Of a stretch of DNA of 23,345 bases, positions 1-7,859 are shown in pieces. The translations under genes and the position numbers were made by a program. Positions within the stretch are counted from its first letter, which is position 1; each line of letters starts with the position of its first letter. Under the pieces are notes generated by a model. That model was not told where the DNA came from. It worked only from the letters and a program-made list of their open reading frames with translations, and searched no databases. This DNA is from an uncultured Oscillospiraceae bacterium (lineage in GTDB: Bacteria; Bacillota; Clostridia; Oscillospirales; Oscillospiraceae), in the NCBI GenBank assembly GCA_934569195.1, contig CAKTKB010000010.1, positions 1 to 23,345 of the forward strand. The letters are read 5' to 3'.

Positions 1-18
1 GTCTCACACAGCCCCTGT

Positions 19-46
19 ATTATAACATAATCTGCGGATTTGTCAA
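19..46 (-). promoter_or_regulatory. Consensus SigA promoter firing out of the left edge
   Basis: Read on the minus strand, TTGACA (41-46) and TATAAT (19-24) are both perfect consensus hexamers separated by 16 bp. The -35 overlaps the stop codon of the FliB-like gene (43-45), and transcription would run leftward out of the window. The gene it serves is not visible. Such a strong promoter is typical of a highly expressed gene or stable RNA, but that is inference. Confidence 0.75.
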
Positions 47-1083
47 GTCGTTTTTTTCGCTTTTTCCTGCTTATTCTCGATCAAAGTGAGAATCGCCACA
101 TCCGGCATGGCGGGGGAGGAAAAAGCGCCGTCCAGGATAGCGCCGACATTCTCGGCATCGTTTTCAATTTCCTTTGCATACAGCTGTGCAGCCTGGGGAA
201 GCGGCAGGCGCACACTGCCGATGACCAGACAGGAAAGCACGATGAACTTGACCCGGGCGGCCAGGTCCAGATCGGACACGGCCTGGAGCCAGTAGCGCTC
301 CAGAAAATACCGGATGAGCGGACGAAAACCATCCGACCAGGGAGCGTCCGTCGGACCCTGCTCCAAAAGATTTCGCCATCGGGGTGTCAGGATTTCCAAA
401 TTGCGGTAGAATCCAAAAATATCCGCAAGGCTGCCCTGCCGGGGGAGAGCCTTTGCCGCGGCCAGATACTTTTCCGGAGAAAAGGAATCCTCCGGCAGCG
501 TCCCGCCGTAGGCCAGCGCATCGTCCACATCATAGCCGTACAGCAAAAGGACGGTCAAAATCTGGGCTACGGAGTAGCGCGGATCCGCCGTGAGGGTCAG
601 CAGGTGCAGACGGCTGCTCAGCAGAAGCTGCATGTCCTGCGGAGCATAGTCCGGCGACCCGTCGCCGGGTACACAGGAGGAAAGCCATCTGTCGGGGGAG
701 GCGCTCAGGATCAGCCGGGCGGCCTCGGGGCAGGAAAGCTCCAACCCCAGCTCCGCAAAATCCCCATAGTCGTGACGCAGGCGGGGAAAGTCCCGGCACA
801 CCCGGCACAGGGCCTGCTCCCCAAGCTCGGCCTGAATGCGGCACAATCCGTCCGGACGCCACATAGGACAGCGGCCCGACGACTCCAGGCACATTTCCGT
901 TTCGCCCTCCGGGGTTGGCCGAAGGGCGCGCCGCAGAGAATCCCCCAGTGTACCGGGGAGGCTGCGGTAGAAGGCGGCCTTTTCGGGGTCGACGATCACG
1001 CTCCACTCCTGGCAGCAGCTGTCCGGGCAAGCCCCCGCCAGACAGCGAAATCGCGCGTAAGCTTCGCCGGTGCGCAGCTCCAT
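43..1083 (-). CDS. FliB/YkgJ-type cysteine-cluster protein (annotated in Clostridia as flagellin lysine-N-methylase)
   Basis: The 346-aa protein has the N-terminal cysteine cluster of the FliB/YkgJ family: Cys14, Cys19, a Cys23-Cys24 pair followed by EW, then Cys65, Cys72, Cys81, Cys93, Cys96 and Cys118. These probably bind a metal or iron-sulfur cluster. Clostridial homologues are named flagellin lysine-N-methylase after FliB, which methylates flagellin lysines; whether this protein acts on flagellin is unknown, and no flagellar gene lies in the window. The start has an AAAGGAG ribosome site about 9 nt upstream. It begins 33 nt after the DivIVA-like gene ends, so the two are probably cotranscribed. 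The C-terminus (QEKAKKTT) is lysine-rich. Family assignment is fairly sure; substrate is not. Confidence 0.72.
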   Translation of the reverse strand: MELRTGEAYARFRCLAGACPDSCCQEWSVIVDPEKAAFYRSLPGTLGDSLRRALRPTPEGETEMCLESSGRCPMWRPDGLCRIQAELGEQALCRVCRDFPRLRHDYGDFAELGLELSCPEAARLILSASPDRWLSSCVPGDGSPDYAPQDMQLLLSSRLHLLTLTADPRYSVAQILTVLLLYGYDVDDALAYGGTLPEDSFSPEKYLAAAKALPRQGSLADIFGFYRNLEILTPRWRNLLEQGPTDAPWSDGFRPLIRYFLERYWLQAVSDLDLAARVKFIVLSCLVIGSVRLPLPQAAQLYAKEIENDAENVGAILDGAFSSPAMPDVAILTLIENKQEKAKKTT

Positions 1084-1116
1084 GGGATGGGTGCTCCTTT
1101 CCTGCGGGGATGCCGC

Positions 1117-1800
1117 TCAGAGATTTTCCGGCTGGGGCCGGATTCCACGCAGCGCATCCGCCGCATCCGACAGGGTGGACTTGCTCTGCGCAATGTGCGC
1201 CTGAAGAGCGGACAGCCGGGAGGCAGCCTCCTCCGCAGCCTGGTTCAGGGACGCGGCCGCATCGTCCAGCCTGGCTCCGGCATCGGCCAGTGTGCCGTTC
1301 GCCTGGTGGTACATCTGCCCGACCCGGTCCCGGGCGACCCGCTCCATACGCTCCGCCCGCCGATAGGCCGCCAGCTCCTCGTCTGTCCGGGTGCGGGAGC
1401 TGCGGGCGGCTTCCTGCGCCAGGTCCCGCTCCTGGGTGAGCTGCAGGACCTGCTCCCGAAGCGCGGCCAATTCCTCGGTGTGATCCGCTTCCGGCGCCGC
1501 CTGCGCCTGGAGCGTCTGGGTCAGCGCACGATTTTCCTCCTGCAAGGCTGCGTTCTGCGCCTCCAGGGAGGCGCACCGCTCCTGCAATGCGGTCAGCTCT
1601 GCGGCGGACTGGTCCTGCGCAGGCTGCGCCTGCTCCAATTCGCCGCGCAGCTGCTCCAACTCCTGCTGTGCCTGCTCCAGCTCTCCGCGCAGCTGTGCAA
1701 GCTGACTGTCGTGCCGGGCGTTGGCATACTCGATGTAGTGTACCACATCCTCCCGGTTGAATCCATGAAACGCGCTGCGGAAATTTTGCGGCTCTGCCAT
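1117..1800 (-). CDS. DivIVA-like coiled-coil protein
   Basis: The 227-aa protein opens with a DivIVA-like segment (residues 7-22, FRSAFHGFNREDVVHY), followed by a long Gln/Glu/Ala/Leu-rich coiled coil over about residues 25-180. There is no signal peptide or membrane segment. DivIVA-domain proteins bind curved membrane at the pole or septum and organise division or cell-wall enzymes, so a cell-division or shape role is likely but unproven. The start is set by an AGGAGG site 8 nt upstream. It has its own promoter and leads an operon with the downstream FliB-like gene. Other coiled-coil proteins could mimic this composition; the N-terminal motif is the main evidence. Confidence 0.68.
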   Translation of the reverse strand: MAEPQNFRSAFHGFNREDVVHYIEYANARHDSQLAQLRGELEQAQQELEQLRGELEQAQPAQDQSAAELTALQERCASLEAQNAALQEENRALTQTLQAQAAPEADHTEELAALREQVLQLTQERDLAQEAARSSRTRTDEELAAYRRAERMERVARDRVGQMYHQANGTLADAGARLDDAAASLNQAAEEAASRLSALQAHIAQSKSTLSDAADALRGIRPQPENL

Positions 1801-1820
1801 AGCCCTGCCTCCTGCACTCT

Positions 1821-1844
1821 GCGGGAAGGAAATCCCGCTTTTTT
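1821..1844 (+). terminator. Hairpin plus T-tract facing right, inside the minus-strand leader
   Basis: GCGGGA (1821-1826) pairs with TCCCGC (1833-1838) and is followed on the plus strand by a run of T. This fits a rightward intrinsic terminator, yet no plus-strand gene lies to its left. In the minus-strand transcript it is a hairpin in the 5' leader of the DivIVA-like gene. It may stop antisense transcription or shape the leader; function is unknown. Confidence 0.4.
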
Positions 1845-1848
1845 CTGA

Positions 1849-1877
1849 ATTATAGCATATTTTTCCGGGAAAGACAA
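1849..1877 (-). promoter_or_regulatory. SigA promoter of the DivIVA-like operon
   Basis: On the minus strand, TTGTCT (1872-1877) and TATAAT (1849-1854) are spaced by 17 bp. The predicted start near 1842 gives a leader of roughly 40 nt before the ATG at 1800. Confidence 0.7.
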
Positions 1878-1939
1878 TCCTTTTTCCGGAGGGAATCAGG
1901 GAATAGAGGCGGATATGGCAGGCTGGGGGGAGGGAAGTG

Positions 1940-1976
1940 AAAAAATGCGCAAATCCGGACGGACCGGATTTGCGCA
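1940..1976 (-). terminator. Intrinsic terminator of the AI-2E-family gene
   Basis: A perfect 13-bp stem (1946-1958 with 1964-1976) and a 5-nt loop are followed, on the minus strand, by six T (1945-1940). It lies about 30 nt beyond the stop codon at 2007. Confidence 0.88.
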
Positions 1977-2006
1977 GGGAGTCAATGTGCAGCAGCTTTG
2001 GGTACT

Positions 2007-3239
2007 TTAAGACTGCTTGGAGTTCTTCTTCTTTTTTTCACGCGGAGGGCGCTTCCCCTGAAAGCGGGAGCGAAGCTCGGGGGGCTGGTCGTTCAGCTTT
2101 TCCTGAGGGATACCCAGCTTTTGCAGGCGCTTATCGGTGTATTCCCGGGCCAGGGCATACAGGACCGAGGCCAGGGGAATCATCAGCAGCATACCGCCTA
2201 CGCCCATGAGATCGCCGCCCACGGTAACGGCCACCAGGACCCACATTCCGGGCAGCCCGATGGAGGTGCCCACGACCCGGGGGTAAATCAGGTTGTTCTC
2301 GATCTGCTGCAGCACCTGGAACATGACGACGAACCACAGGGCCTGGAGGGGGTTGCTTACCAGGATAAAGAATGCGCCCAGCACGCATCCGACGAACGCA
2401 CCGACCAGGGGAATCAGGGCTGTGACCGCGATGAGAATGCTGACCAGGGGAATGTACGGCATCCGGAAAATCAGCATGGTGACGGCAAACATACAGCCCA
2501 GAATGACCGCCTCCAGGCACTGCCCGGAGATGAAGCTGGAGAAGGTGGTGTTTGCCAGGCGGAGGATCCGTACAATCTCATCGCAGTGGGCCTCCGGCAG
2601 GATGCAGTAGAGCACCCGGCGTCCCTGCCGCGCCAGAATTTCCTTCCGGCTGAGGCAGTAAACGGAAAAAACCAGGCTGATGATAAAGTTGACAATGCCG
2701 CTGGAGATGCTGCCCACGGCGGAGATGAGACTGGTCATCATGGCGGAGAGGCTGTTGCCTGCCACATTGACCACGTTGCGGACGATCTCGGCCCAATTCA
2801 GGGAAGCAAAATCCGTATTTTCCGTGAGCCAGTTGAGAATTTCCGGCCGTTCCCGCAGGAAGTCCATCACGGTGGACTGCAGACGTGTGAAGAAATCCGG
2901 CAGGGCGGTCAGAAGGGAGGCGATGGTTTCTTCCAAAGTCGGCACCAGCAGCCAGATGACCGCCGTCAGAACCAGAACGACGGCGACCAGCGTCAGGACC
3001 AGCGCCAGGGAGCGGCGCAGACCGGGACGCTGGATGGGCTTCAGCAGGCGCTCGATCCCCCGCATGGGGACGTTCAGGACAAAGGCCAGGGCCGCGCCCA
3101 CCACGAAGGGGGCAAACAGCCGCCGGAGGATGGCAAGAAAGCCCTGCACCCGCTCCGTTTCGTGGAGCAGCCAGTACAGGATGATGCAGCCTGCGACTCC
3201 GGCAAAGATTCTGCGTAAGGTCTTTTTGCTCAGCTCCAA
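2007..3239 (-). CDS. AI-2E family transporter (PerM/YtvI-like membrane protein)
   Basis: This 410-aa polytopic protein follows the AI-2E/PerM pattern: hydrophobic segments near the N-terminus, a long amphipathic extracytoplasmic stretch (ETIASLLTALPDFFTRLQST region), then several helices and the C-terminal motif IPLVGAFVGCVLGAFF, with a charged Arg/Lys-rich tail. Family members export varied small molecules or ions; the substrate cannot be read from sequence. The open frame extends upstream to 3734, but the extension is low-complexity and overlaps spoIIID. I place the start at a TTG at 3237-3239 because an AAGGGGGG ribosome site sits about 7 nt upstream and the resulting length is normal. A TATACT -10-like box lies further upstream without a convincing -35. 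It is divergent from spoIIID and ends at a strong terminator. Confidence 0.8.
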   Translation of the reverse strand: MELSKKTLRRIFAGVAGCIILYWLLHETERVQGFLAILRRLFAPFVVGAALAFVLNVPMRGIERLLKPIQRPGLRRSLALVLTLVAVVLVLTAVIWLLVPTLEETIASLLTALPDFFTRLQSTVMDFLRERPEILNWLTENTDFASLNWAEIVRNVVNVAGNSLSAMMTSLISAVGSISSGIVNFIISLVFSVYCLSRKEILARQGRRVLYCILPEAHCDEIVRILRLANTTFSSFISGQCLEAVILGCMFAVTMLIFRMPYIPLVSILIAVTALIPLVGAFVGCVLGAFFILVSNPLQALWFVVMFQVLQQIENNLIYPRVVGTSIGLPGMWVLVAVTVGGDLMGVGGMLLMIPLASVLYALAREYTDKRLQKLGIPQEKLNDQPPELRSRFQGKRPPREKKKKNSKQS

Positions 3240-3334
3240 GAAAACGCCCCCCTTTTTTCTCAAGTATATCAGAACCGGCGGCAGAATTCTATAGGAAAGA
3301 CAAAATTTCTTTCTTTTTGCGGCAGCGTCCCGGG

Positions 3335-3363
3335 ACATATCCCCGGCGCCGGGCGCATAGATT
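3335..3363 (+). promoter_or_regulatory. Possible SigE-type promoter of spoIIID
   Basis: An ACATATC box (3335-3341) and a CATAGATT box (3356-3363) are separated by 14 bp. This resembles the SigE consensus (-35 near ATATT, -10 CATACAAT), and spoIIID is a SigE target in Bacillus. The spacer is a GC-rich palindrome. Suggestive only. Confidence 0.35.
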
Positions 3364-3396
3364 TTTTTGGTACTACCCAGTATGGGAGGGGAGCGA

Positions 3397-3648
3397 ATGA
3401 CCGACACCATTGAGGAACGGGCGCGGGAAATGGCCCGATATATGATCGAGACGGGCGCCACCGTCCGGGCGGCTGCCCGATACTTCGGCATCTCCAAATC
3501 CACGGTACATAAGGATCTGTCCCAGAGACTTCCCCAGTATGATTGGGGCCTATATTTGCAGGTCCGCCAGGTTCTGGAGGAGAACAAGCGGGAGCGGCAT
3601 ATCCGCGGAGGCATGGCCACCCGGCGGAAATACAAGGGCGATTCCTGA
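3397..3648 (+). CDS. spoIIID: Stage III sporulation transcriptional regulator SpoIIID
   Basis: The 83-aa protein matches SpoIIID along its whole length: MTDTIEERARE at the start, a helix-turn-helix at about residues 22-45 (ATVRAAARYFGISKSTVHKD), and the conserved basic tail RHIRGGMATRRKYK. SpoIIID is a mother-cell DNA-binding protein that activates and represses SigE-dependent genes and helps switch to SigK. The ATG at 3397 is chosen because GGAGGGGAG lies just upstream; an in-frame ATG at 3382 would put this site inside the gene. It stands alone, divergent from the AI-2E gene and ahead of a GH130 gene that has its own promoter. Its presence implies that the host forms endospores. Confidence 0.95.
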   Translation: MTDTIEERAREMARYMIETGATVRAAARYFGISKSTVHKDLSQRLPQYDWGLYLQVRQVLEENKRERHIRGGMATRRKYKGDS

Positions 3649-3655
3649 GAAAATG

Positions 3656-3680
3656 CCCCCGGAGAGGTGCTCCCCGGGGG
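3656..3680 (+). terminator. Hairpin after spoIIID
   Basis: CCCCCGG (3656-3662) pairs with CCGGGGG (3674-3680), eight nt beyond the spoIIID stop. It is followed by TAAAAAC rather than a T-run, so it is a weak or atypical terminator. Confidence 0.4.
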
Positions 3681-3699
3681 TAAAAACATGAACTGCGAA

Positions 3700-3728
3700 T
3701 GGACATATCCGGCGTGCTGTGTTATGCT
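3700..3728 (+). promoter_or_regulatory. SigA promoter of the GH130 gene
   Basis: TGGACA (3700-3705) and TATGCT (3723-3728) are spaced by 17 bp. The predicted start near 3735 leaves a leader of about 30 nt with an AAAGGATGGGAG ribosome site before the ATG at 3766. Confidence 0.6.
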
Positions 3729-3765
3729 TTCCATATAGGAATTTTACCGAAAGGATGGGAGCACT

Positions 3766-4875
3766 ATGGGAAAGGAATACCCCTGGATGCTGGGGCCTTT
3801 TGAAAAGGAGCGGGAGGCAAATCCGTGCCTGCGGCCCCGGCCGGATTCCCGCTTTTTCTGCCCGATGCAGGGCAGGGAAATCCGGTGGGAGGAAAAGGAT
3901 GTGTTCAATCCGGCGGCTGTTGTCCGCGGGGGAAAGGTTTTTCTGCTCTACCGGGCGGAGGACCGGGTGGGCCGGTACGCCGGGACTTCCCGCATCGGAC
4001 TGGCGGTCAGTGAGGACGGACTGCATTTCACAACTTGCCCGGAGCCGGTGCTTTACCCGCAGGAGGATGCCTTCACCGGCTATGAGTGGGAGGGCGGATG
4101 TGAGGACCCCCGGATCGTGGAATCGGAGGACGGACAGTATTACCTCTATTACACCGCTTATAACGGAAGCGTGGCGATGCTTTGCTGTGCGCAGAGTGCA
4201 GACCTGGTACACTGGCGCAAGCATGGGCCGGTTTTCCGGGATGCCCTGGCGGGGAAATATGCCCGCCTCTGGTCCAAATCCGGCGCGGTGGTTTGCCGCC
4301 GGGAGGGGGACCGCTTCCTGGCTGCAAAGCTGGGGGAAGGCTACTGGATGTACTGGGGCGAGAGCGATATTTACGCCGCGACCTCGCCGGACCTGATACA
4401 TTGGACACCGGTGGAGTTCGCGGCAGACGGGGCGGACCCGGACCACTGCTTTTCTCAGCATGAGACCCGGGGCAACGATGCGCAGGCCCGCGTTACCCGG
4501 GTGCTGCTGCCGGTCATTCGCCCCAGAGAGGGCCGGTTCGACCGGTATTTGTGCGAACCGGGGCCGCAGGCCTTGCTGACCCGGGACGGAATTGTACTGC
4601 TCTACAACGGAAAGGGGGACAATCCTCTGCGCCTTGGCGGGCAGGATACCATGTACCAGGGAGGGCAGCTCCTGCTCGACCCCCTGAATCCGACCAGTGT
4701 GCTTGCCCGCACGGCGCGGCCCTTCCTCACGCCCTCGGAACCCTTTGAGCTGGAGGGGCAGGTCATGCCCACCTGTTTCCTGGAGGGATTGGTGCATTTC
4801 CGCGGGCGCTATTTTCTCTATTACGGCACGGCGGATTCCGGAGTGGCCGTGGCGACGGCGGAGGCAGCCGACTAA
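3766..4875 (+). CDS. GH130-family glycoside phosphorylase/hydrolase
   Basis: The 369-aa protein has the five-bladed propeller motifs of GH130: VFNPAAV (46-52), LLYRAEDR (60-67), GCEDPRI (111-117), a KSGAV loop (171-175), PGPQALL (265-271), LLYNGKG (278-284), YQGGQLLLD (297-305) and an EGLVHF-LYYGTADS end (340-358). In GH130 phosphorylases the Asp of the EDPR motif (here Asp114) is the general acid, and the family phosphorolyses beta-mannosides such as mannosyl-glucose or mannooligosaccharides. There is no signal peptide, so it acts in the cytoplasm. A charged insert before PGPQ (about 222-262) differs from the best-known members, so subfamily and substrate are open. It stands alone with its own promoter; no sugar transporter or other glycosidase is adjacent. 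Its stop codon overlaps the T-tract of the opposing clpB terminator. Confidence 0.83.
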   Translation: MGKEYPWMLGPFEKEREANPCLRPRPDSRFFCPMQGREIRWEEKDVFNPAAVVRGGKVFLLYRAEDRVGRYAGTSRIGLAVSEDGLHFTTCPEPVLYPQEDAFTGYEWEGGCEDPRIVESEDGQYYLYYTAYNGSVAMLCCAQSADLVHWRKHGPVFRDALAGKYARLWSKSGAVVCRREGDRFLAAKLGEGYWMYWGESDIYAATSPDLIHWTPVEFAADGADPDHCFSQHETRGNDAQARVTRVLLPVIRPREGRFDRYLCEPGPQALLTRDGIVLLYNGKGDNPLRLGGQDTMYQGGQLLLDPLNPTSVLARTARPFLTPSEPFELEGQVMPTCFLEGLVHFRGRYFLYYGTADSGVAVATAEAAD

Positions 4876-4906
4876 AAAAGTGGGCCGCGGGCAACTGCCC
4901 GCGGCC
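4874..4906 (-). terminator. Terminator of clpB, overlapping the GH130 stop codon
   Basis: GGCCGCGGGC (4883-4892) pairs with GCCCGCGGCC (4897-4906) around an AACT loop. On the minus strand it is followed by six T (4879-4874), which fall on the GH130 stop codon. It serves clpB; rightward it lacks a T-run but may still impede GH130 transcripts. Confidence 0.8.
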
Positions 4907-4925
4907 GCACTTGTGCTCCAAAGAC

Positions 4926-7517
4926 TTATTTGAGGACCAGATCGCCGTTTTCCACGTCCACCGTGACGGTTTCTCCCGGGGTGACGGCGCCTTGCAGAAT
5001 CCGCTTGGAGAGCATGGTCTCCACCGTGTGCTGCACATAGCGGCGCAGGGGCCGTGCACCATACTGCGGGTCATAGGCGGCATCCACGATAAAGGCCTTC
5101 GCTGCATCCGTCAGACGGCAGGCAATCTGCTGCTCGGCCAGACGGCTGTTGAGCTTGGCAATCTGCAGATCGATGATGCTGCCCACATTCTCCCGGGTCA
5201 GAGGCTTGTAGAACACGATCTCGTCCAGCCGGTTCAGGAATTCCGGACGGAAGGAACGGCGCAGCAGCTGCTGCACCTGCTCCTTGGCGGCAGGATCCAG
5301 CGTCCCGTCCTCCCGGATGCCGGAGAGGAGATACTCGGAGCCGAGGTTGGAGGTCAGAATGATGATGGTGTTCTTGAAATCCACCGTGCGGCCCTGGGAA
5401 TCGGTGATCCGTCCGTCGTCCAGCACCTGCAGCAGGACGTTAAAGACGTCCGGATGGGCCTTTTCCACCTCGTCGAACAGGACCACGCTGTAGGGCTTCC
5501 TGCGTACCGCTTCGGTCAGCTGGCCGCCTTCCTCATAGCCCACATATCCGGGAGGCGCTCCGATCAGACGGGATACGGAGTATTTCTCCATGTATTCGGA
5601 CATATCGATCCGCACCAGGTTGTTTTCGTCGTCAAACAGCGCCTGGGCCAGCGTCTTGGCAAGCTCTGTCTTGCCAACGCCCGTGGGGCCGAGGAAGAGG
5701 AAGGAGCCAATGGGACGGTTGGGGTCCTGAATGCCGGCGCGGCTGCGCTGAATGGCTTCGGTCACGGCTTGCACGGCCTCATCCTGGCCGATGACTCTCT
5801 TGTGAAGGGTTTCGTCCAGATGGAGAAGCTTCTCCCGCTCGCCCTGGACCAGCCGCGCCACGGGGATGCCCGTCCAACGCTCCACGATCTTGGCAATCTC
5901 CTCGTCGGTGATCCGGTCGTGGAGAATGCTGCTTTCGCCGCTCTGCTGTACCTTCTGCTCCTCCTGCTGGAGCTGACGCTGCACCTCCGGCAGACGACCG
6001 TACTTCAGCTCGGCGGCCTTCTCCAGATCATAGTGCTGCTCCGCAGCCTCGATCTGACGGTTCAGATCCTCCAGCTGCTCCCGGAGCTGCTGCACCCGGC
6101 CAATGGCATTTTTCTCGTTTTCCCACTGGGCCTTCATGGCGGAGAAGCGCTCCCGTTCCTCTGCCAGGTCCTTGCGCAGCTCGGCCAGGCGGCCCTGGGA
6201 CAGGGGGTCCTCCTCCTTCTTCAGCGCGGCCTCCTCGATCTCCATCTGAATGATCTTCCGGGACACGGCGTCCAGCTCCGTGGGCATGGAGTCCATCTCG
6301 GTGCGCACCTGGGCGCAGGCCTCGTCGATCAGGTCGATGGCCTTGTCCGGGAGGAAACGGTCGGTAATATACCGGTGGGACAAGGTGGCGGCGGCAATGA
6401 TGGCGGAGTCCGCAATCTTCACGCCGTGGAACACCTCATAGCGCTCCTTCAGACCGCGAAGGATGGCAATGGTATCCTCCACGGTGGGCTCGTCCACCAG
6501 AACGGGCTGGAAGCGGCGCTCCAGGGCGGCGTCCTTTTCAATATACTGCCGGTATTCGTCCAGCGTAGTGGCGCCGATGCAGTGCAGCTCGCCCCGGGCC
6601 AGCATAGGCTTGAGGAGATTTCCGGCGTCCATGCTGCCTTCGGTTTTGCCTGCGCCCACAATCGTGTGCAGCTCGTCGATAAACAGGATGATCTTTCCCT
6701 CGGACTGACGGACCTCGCTGAGGACGGCCTTCAGCCGCTCCTCAAACTCGCCCCGGTATTTGGCACCGGCGATCAGCGCGCCCATATCCAGGGAGAAAAT
6801 GGTCTTATCCTGCAAGCCCTTGGGTACATCCTTGCGGACGATCCGCTGGGCCAGGCCCTCGGCAATGGCGGTTTTGCCCACGCCGGGCTCGCCGATCAGG
6901 ACGGGGTTGTTCTTCGTTTTACGCGACAGAATGCGGATGACGTTGCGAATCTCCTCGTCCCGGCCGATGACCGGGTCCATCTTCTGCTCCCGCGCCCGCT
7001 TGACCAGGTCCGTGCCGTACTTGCTCAGGGCGTCGTAGGTGCCCTCCGGATTGTCGGTGGTGACCCGCTGGTTTCCCCGGACGGATTGCAGCGCCTGGAG
7101 ACACTGCTCCTTGGTGATCCGGTAGTTGGAGAAAAGCGACTTAACAGGACCGGCTGCCGCCTCGATCAGACCCAGCAGCAGATGCTCCACGGAGACATAT
7201 TCGTCCTTCATGGCCTGCGCCTGGTTTTCCGCGGCGGTGAAGGCCGCGTCCACATCGGCGGTAATATAGAATTTGTCAGCCTCCCGGCTGCCGGTCACGC
7301 CGGGAATTTTTGCAAGCTCTGCCTCGGCGGCGGCGTTCAGGCTTTCCACCGTAACGCCCATTTTCTTCAGCAGCTGGGGAACCAGACCGCCCTCCTGCCG
7401 CAGCAGCGCCAGCAGCAGGTGAACCTGCTCCATTTGCTGGTGGTGATTGCTCCGGGCGATGTTCTGCGCGTCCTGCACCGCCTCCAGGGACTTTTGCGTA
7501 TAGTTATTGAAATTCAT
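4926..7517 (-). CDS. clpB: ATP-dependent disaggregase ClpB (Hsp100)
   Basis: The 863-aa length is normal for ClpB. An N-terminal Clp repeat domain (about 1-150) is followed by AAA+ domain 1 with Walker A GEPGVGKT (209-216) and Walker B ILFIDE (277-282), a middle coiled-coil domain (about 410-530) that distinguishes ClpB from ClpA/ClpC, then AAA+ domain 2 with Walker A GPTGVGKT (610-617), Walker B VVLFDE (678-683) and pore loop YVGYEEGG (658-665). ClpB hexamers thread aggregated proteins through the pore together with DnaK/DnaJ/GrpE. The start at 7517 has AAGGAG 8 nt upstream; the open frame reaches 7595 but that part overlaps the promoter and CIRCE. Regulation is visible: a SigA promoter followed by a perfect CIRCE operator, so HrcA repression is expected. 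Monocistronic with its own terminator. Confidence 0.97.
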   Translation of the reverse strand: MNFNNYTQKSLEAVQDAQNIARSNHHQQMEQVHLLLALLRQEGGLVPQLLKKMGVTVESLNAAAEAELAKIPGVTGSREADKFYITADVDAAFTAAENQAQAMKDEYVSVEHLLLGLIEAAAGPVKSLFSNYRITKEQCLQALQSVRGNQRVTTDNPEGTYDALSKYGTDLVKRAREQKMDPVIGRDEEIRNVIRILSRKTKNNPVLIGEPGVGKTAIAEGLAQRIVRKDVPKGLQDKTIFSLDMGALIAGAKYRGEFEERLKAVLSEVRQSEGKIILFIDELHTIVGAGKTEGSMDAGNLLKPMLARGELHCIGATTLDEYRQYIEKDAALERRFQPVLVDEPTVEDTIAILRGLKERYEVFHGVKIADSAIIAAATLSHRYITDRFLPDKAIDLIDEACAQVRTEMDSMPTELDAVSRKIIQMEIEEAALKKEEDPLSQGRLAELRKDLAEERERFSAMKAQWENEKNAIGRVQQLREQLEDLNRQIEAAEQHYDLEKAAELKYGRLPEVQRQLQQEEQKVQQSGESSILHDRITDEEIAKIVERWTGIPVARLVQGEREKLLHLDETLHKRVIGQDEAVQAVTEAIQRSRAGIQDPNRPIGSFLFLGPTGVGKTELAKTLAQALFDDENNLVRIDMSEYMEKYSVSRLIGAPPGYVGYEEGGQLTEAVRRKPYSVVLFDEVEKAHPDVFNVLLQVLDDGRITDSQGRTVDFKNTIIILTSNLGSEYLLSGIREDGTLDPAAKEQVQQLLRRSFRPEFLNRLDEIVFYKPLTRENVGSIIDLQIAKLNSRLAEQQIACRLTDAAKAFIVDAAYDPQYGARPLRRYVQHTVETMLSKRILQGAVTPGETVTVDVENGDLVLK

Positions 7518-7552
7518 AAAGCACACTCCTTCCGGGCCGTCCTGCCCAGGGG

Positions 7553-7579
7553 TTAGCACTCTATGTGTTTGAGTGCTAA
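7553..7579 (-). promoter_or_regulatory. CIRCE operator (HrcA binding site)
   Basis: TTAGCACTC (7553-7561), a 9-bp spacer and GAGTGCTAA (7571-7579) form a perfect match to the CIRCE consensus TTAGCACTC-N9-GAGTGCTAA. It lies between the predicted clpB transcription start (about 7587) and the ribosome site, the usual position for HrcA repression. hrcA is not in the window. Confidence 0.96.
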
Positions 7580-7593
7580 TTTCTTTTGTCCAC

Positions 7594-7621
7594 ACTATAC
7601 CCCAATTTCGGAAAAAGTCAA
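7594..7621 (-). promoter_or_regulatory. SigA promoter of clpB
   Basis: On the minus strand, TTGACT (7616-7621) and TATAGT (7594-7599) are spaced by 16 bp, immediately upstream of the CIRCE operator. Heat-shock control therefore looks like HrcA derepression of a housekeeping promoter. Confidence 0.82.
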
Positions 7622-7728
7622 GGGTCGGGACGCGTTTTTGAAAAAATTCACATTTTTGTCACATTGCACAATTTGAGCAGGCTCTTTTGGCCGCTTCATA
7701 TTTGATTAATATATTGCCACTAGGATAT

Positions 7729-7788
7729 TTAATAATTAGATGGTATAGTAAGGACGTAATCAATAAGTGTCTGATACGCTCTTTTCAT
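7729..7788 (-). CDS. Possible 19-aa peptide (tentative)
   Basis: In the AT-rich gap downstream of the sortase, a minus-strand ATG at 7788 is preceded by AGAGGTAGGAAA, a plausible ribosome site, and opens a 19-codon frame, MKRAYQTLIDYVLTIPSNY. A start 18 nt further upstream would give 25 residues. It resembles no known family to me and may be chance. If real it could be a leader or signalling peptide, but nothing in the sequence decides this. Confidence 0.2.
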   Translation of the reverse strand: MKRAYQTLIDYVLTIPSNY

Positions 7789-7814
7789 TTTCCTACCTCT
7801 ATTCATAACAGCAA

Positions 7815-7858
7815 AAGTCCCCGAAGCCGTCCGGTCAACGGTTTCGGGGCATTTTCTT
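7815..7858. terminator. Terminator downstream of the sortase, possibly bidirectional
   Basis: A 12-bp stem with one G-T pair (7819-7830 with 7838-7849) lies just beyond the sortase stop. Leftward on the minus strand it is followed by TTTTGC, which serves the sortase. Rightward it is followed by CATTTTCTTTTT, an even better T-tract, although no plus-strand gene is known upstream. Confidence 0.7.
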
Positions 7859-7859
7859 T

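Noticed and set aside
40..1848. 602-aa plus-strand open frame opposite the FliB-like and DivIVA-like genes
   Set aside because: It is the antisense shadow of two better-supported genes in GC-rich DNA, shows no recognisable domain and has no ribosome site.
3240..3734. N-terminal extension of the AI-2E-family gene to give 575 aa
   Set aside because: It overlaps spoIIID antisense, has no homology to the family, and a TTG start with a good ribosome site gives the normal length.
4911..7556. 881-aa plus-strand open frame opposite clpB
   Set aside because: It mirrors clpB, is rich in Leu, Gly and His from reversed codons, and has no promoter or known domain.
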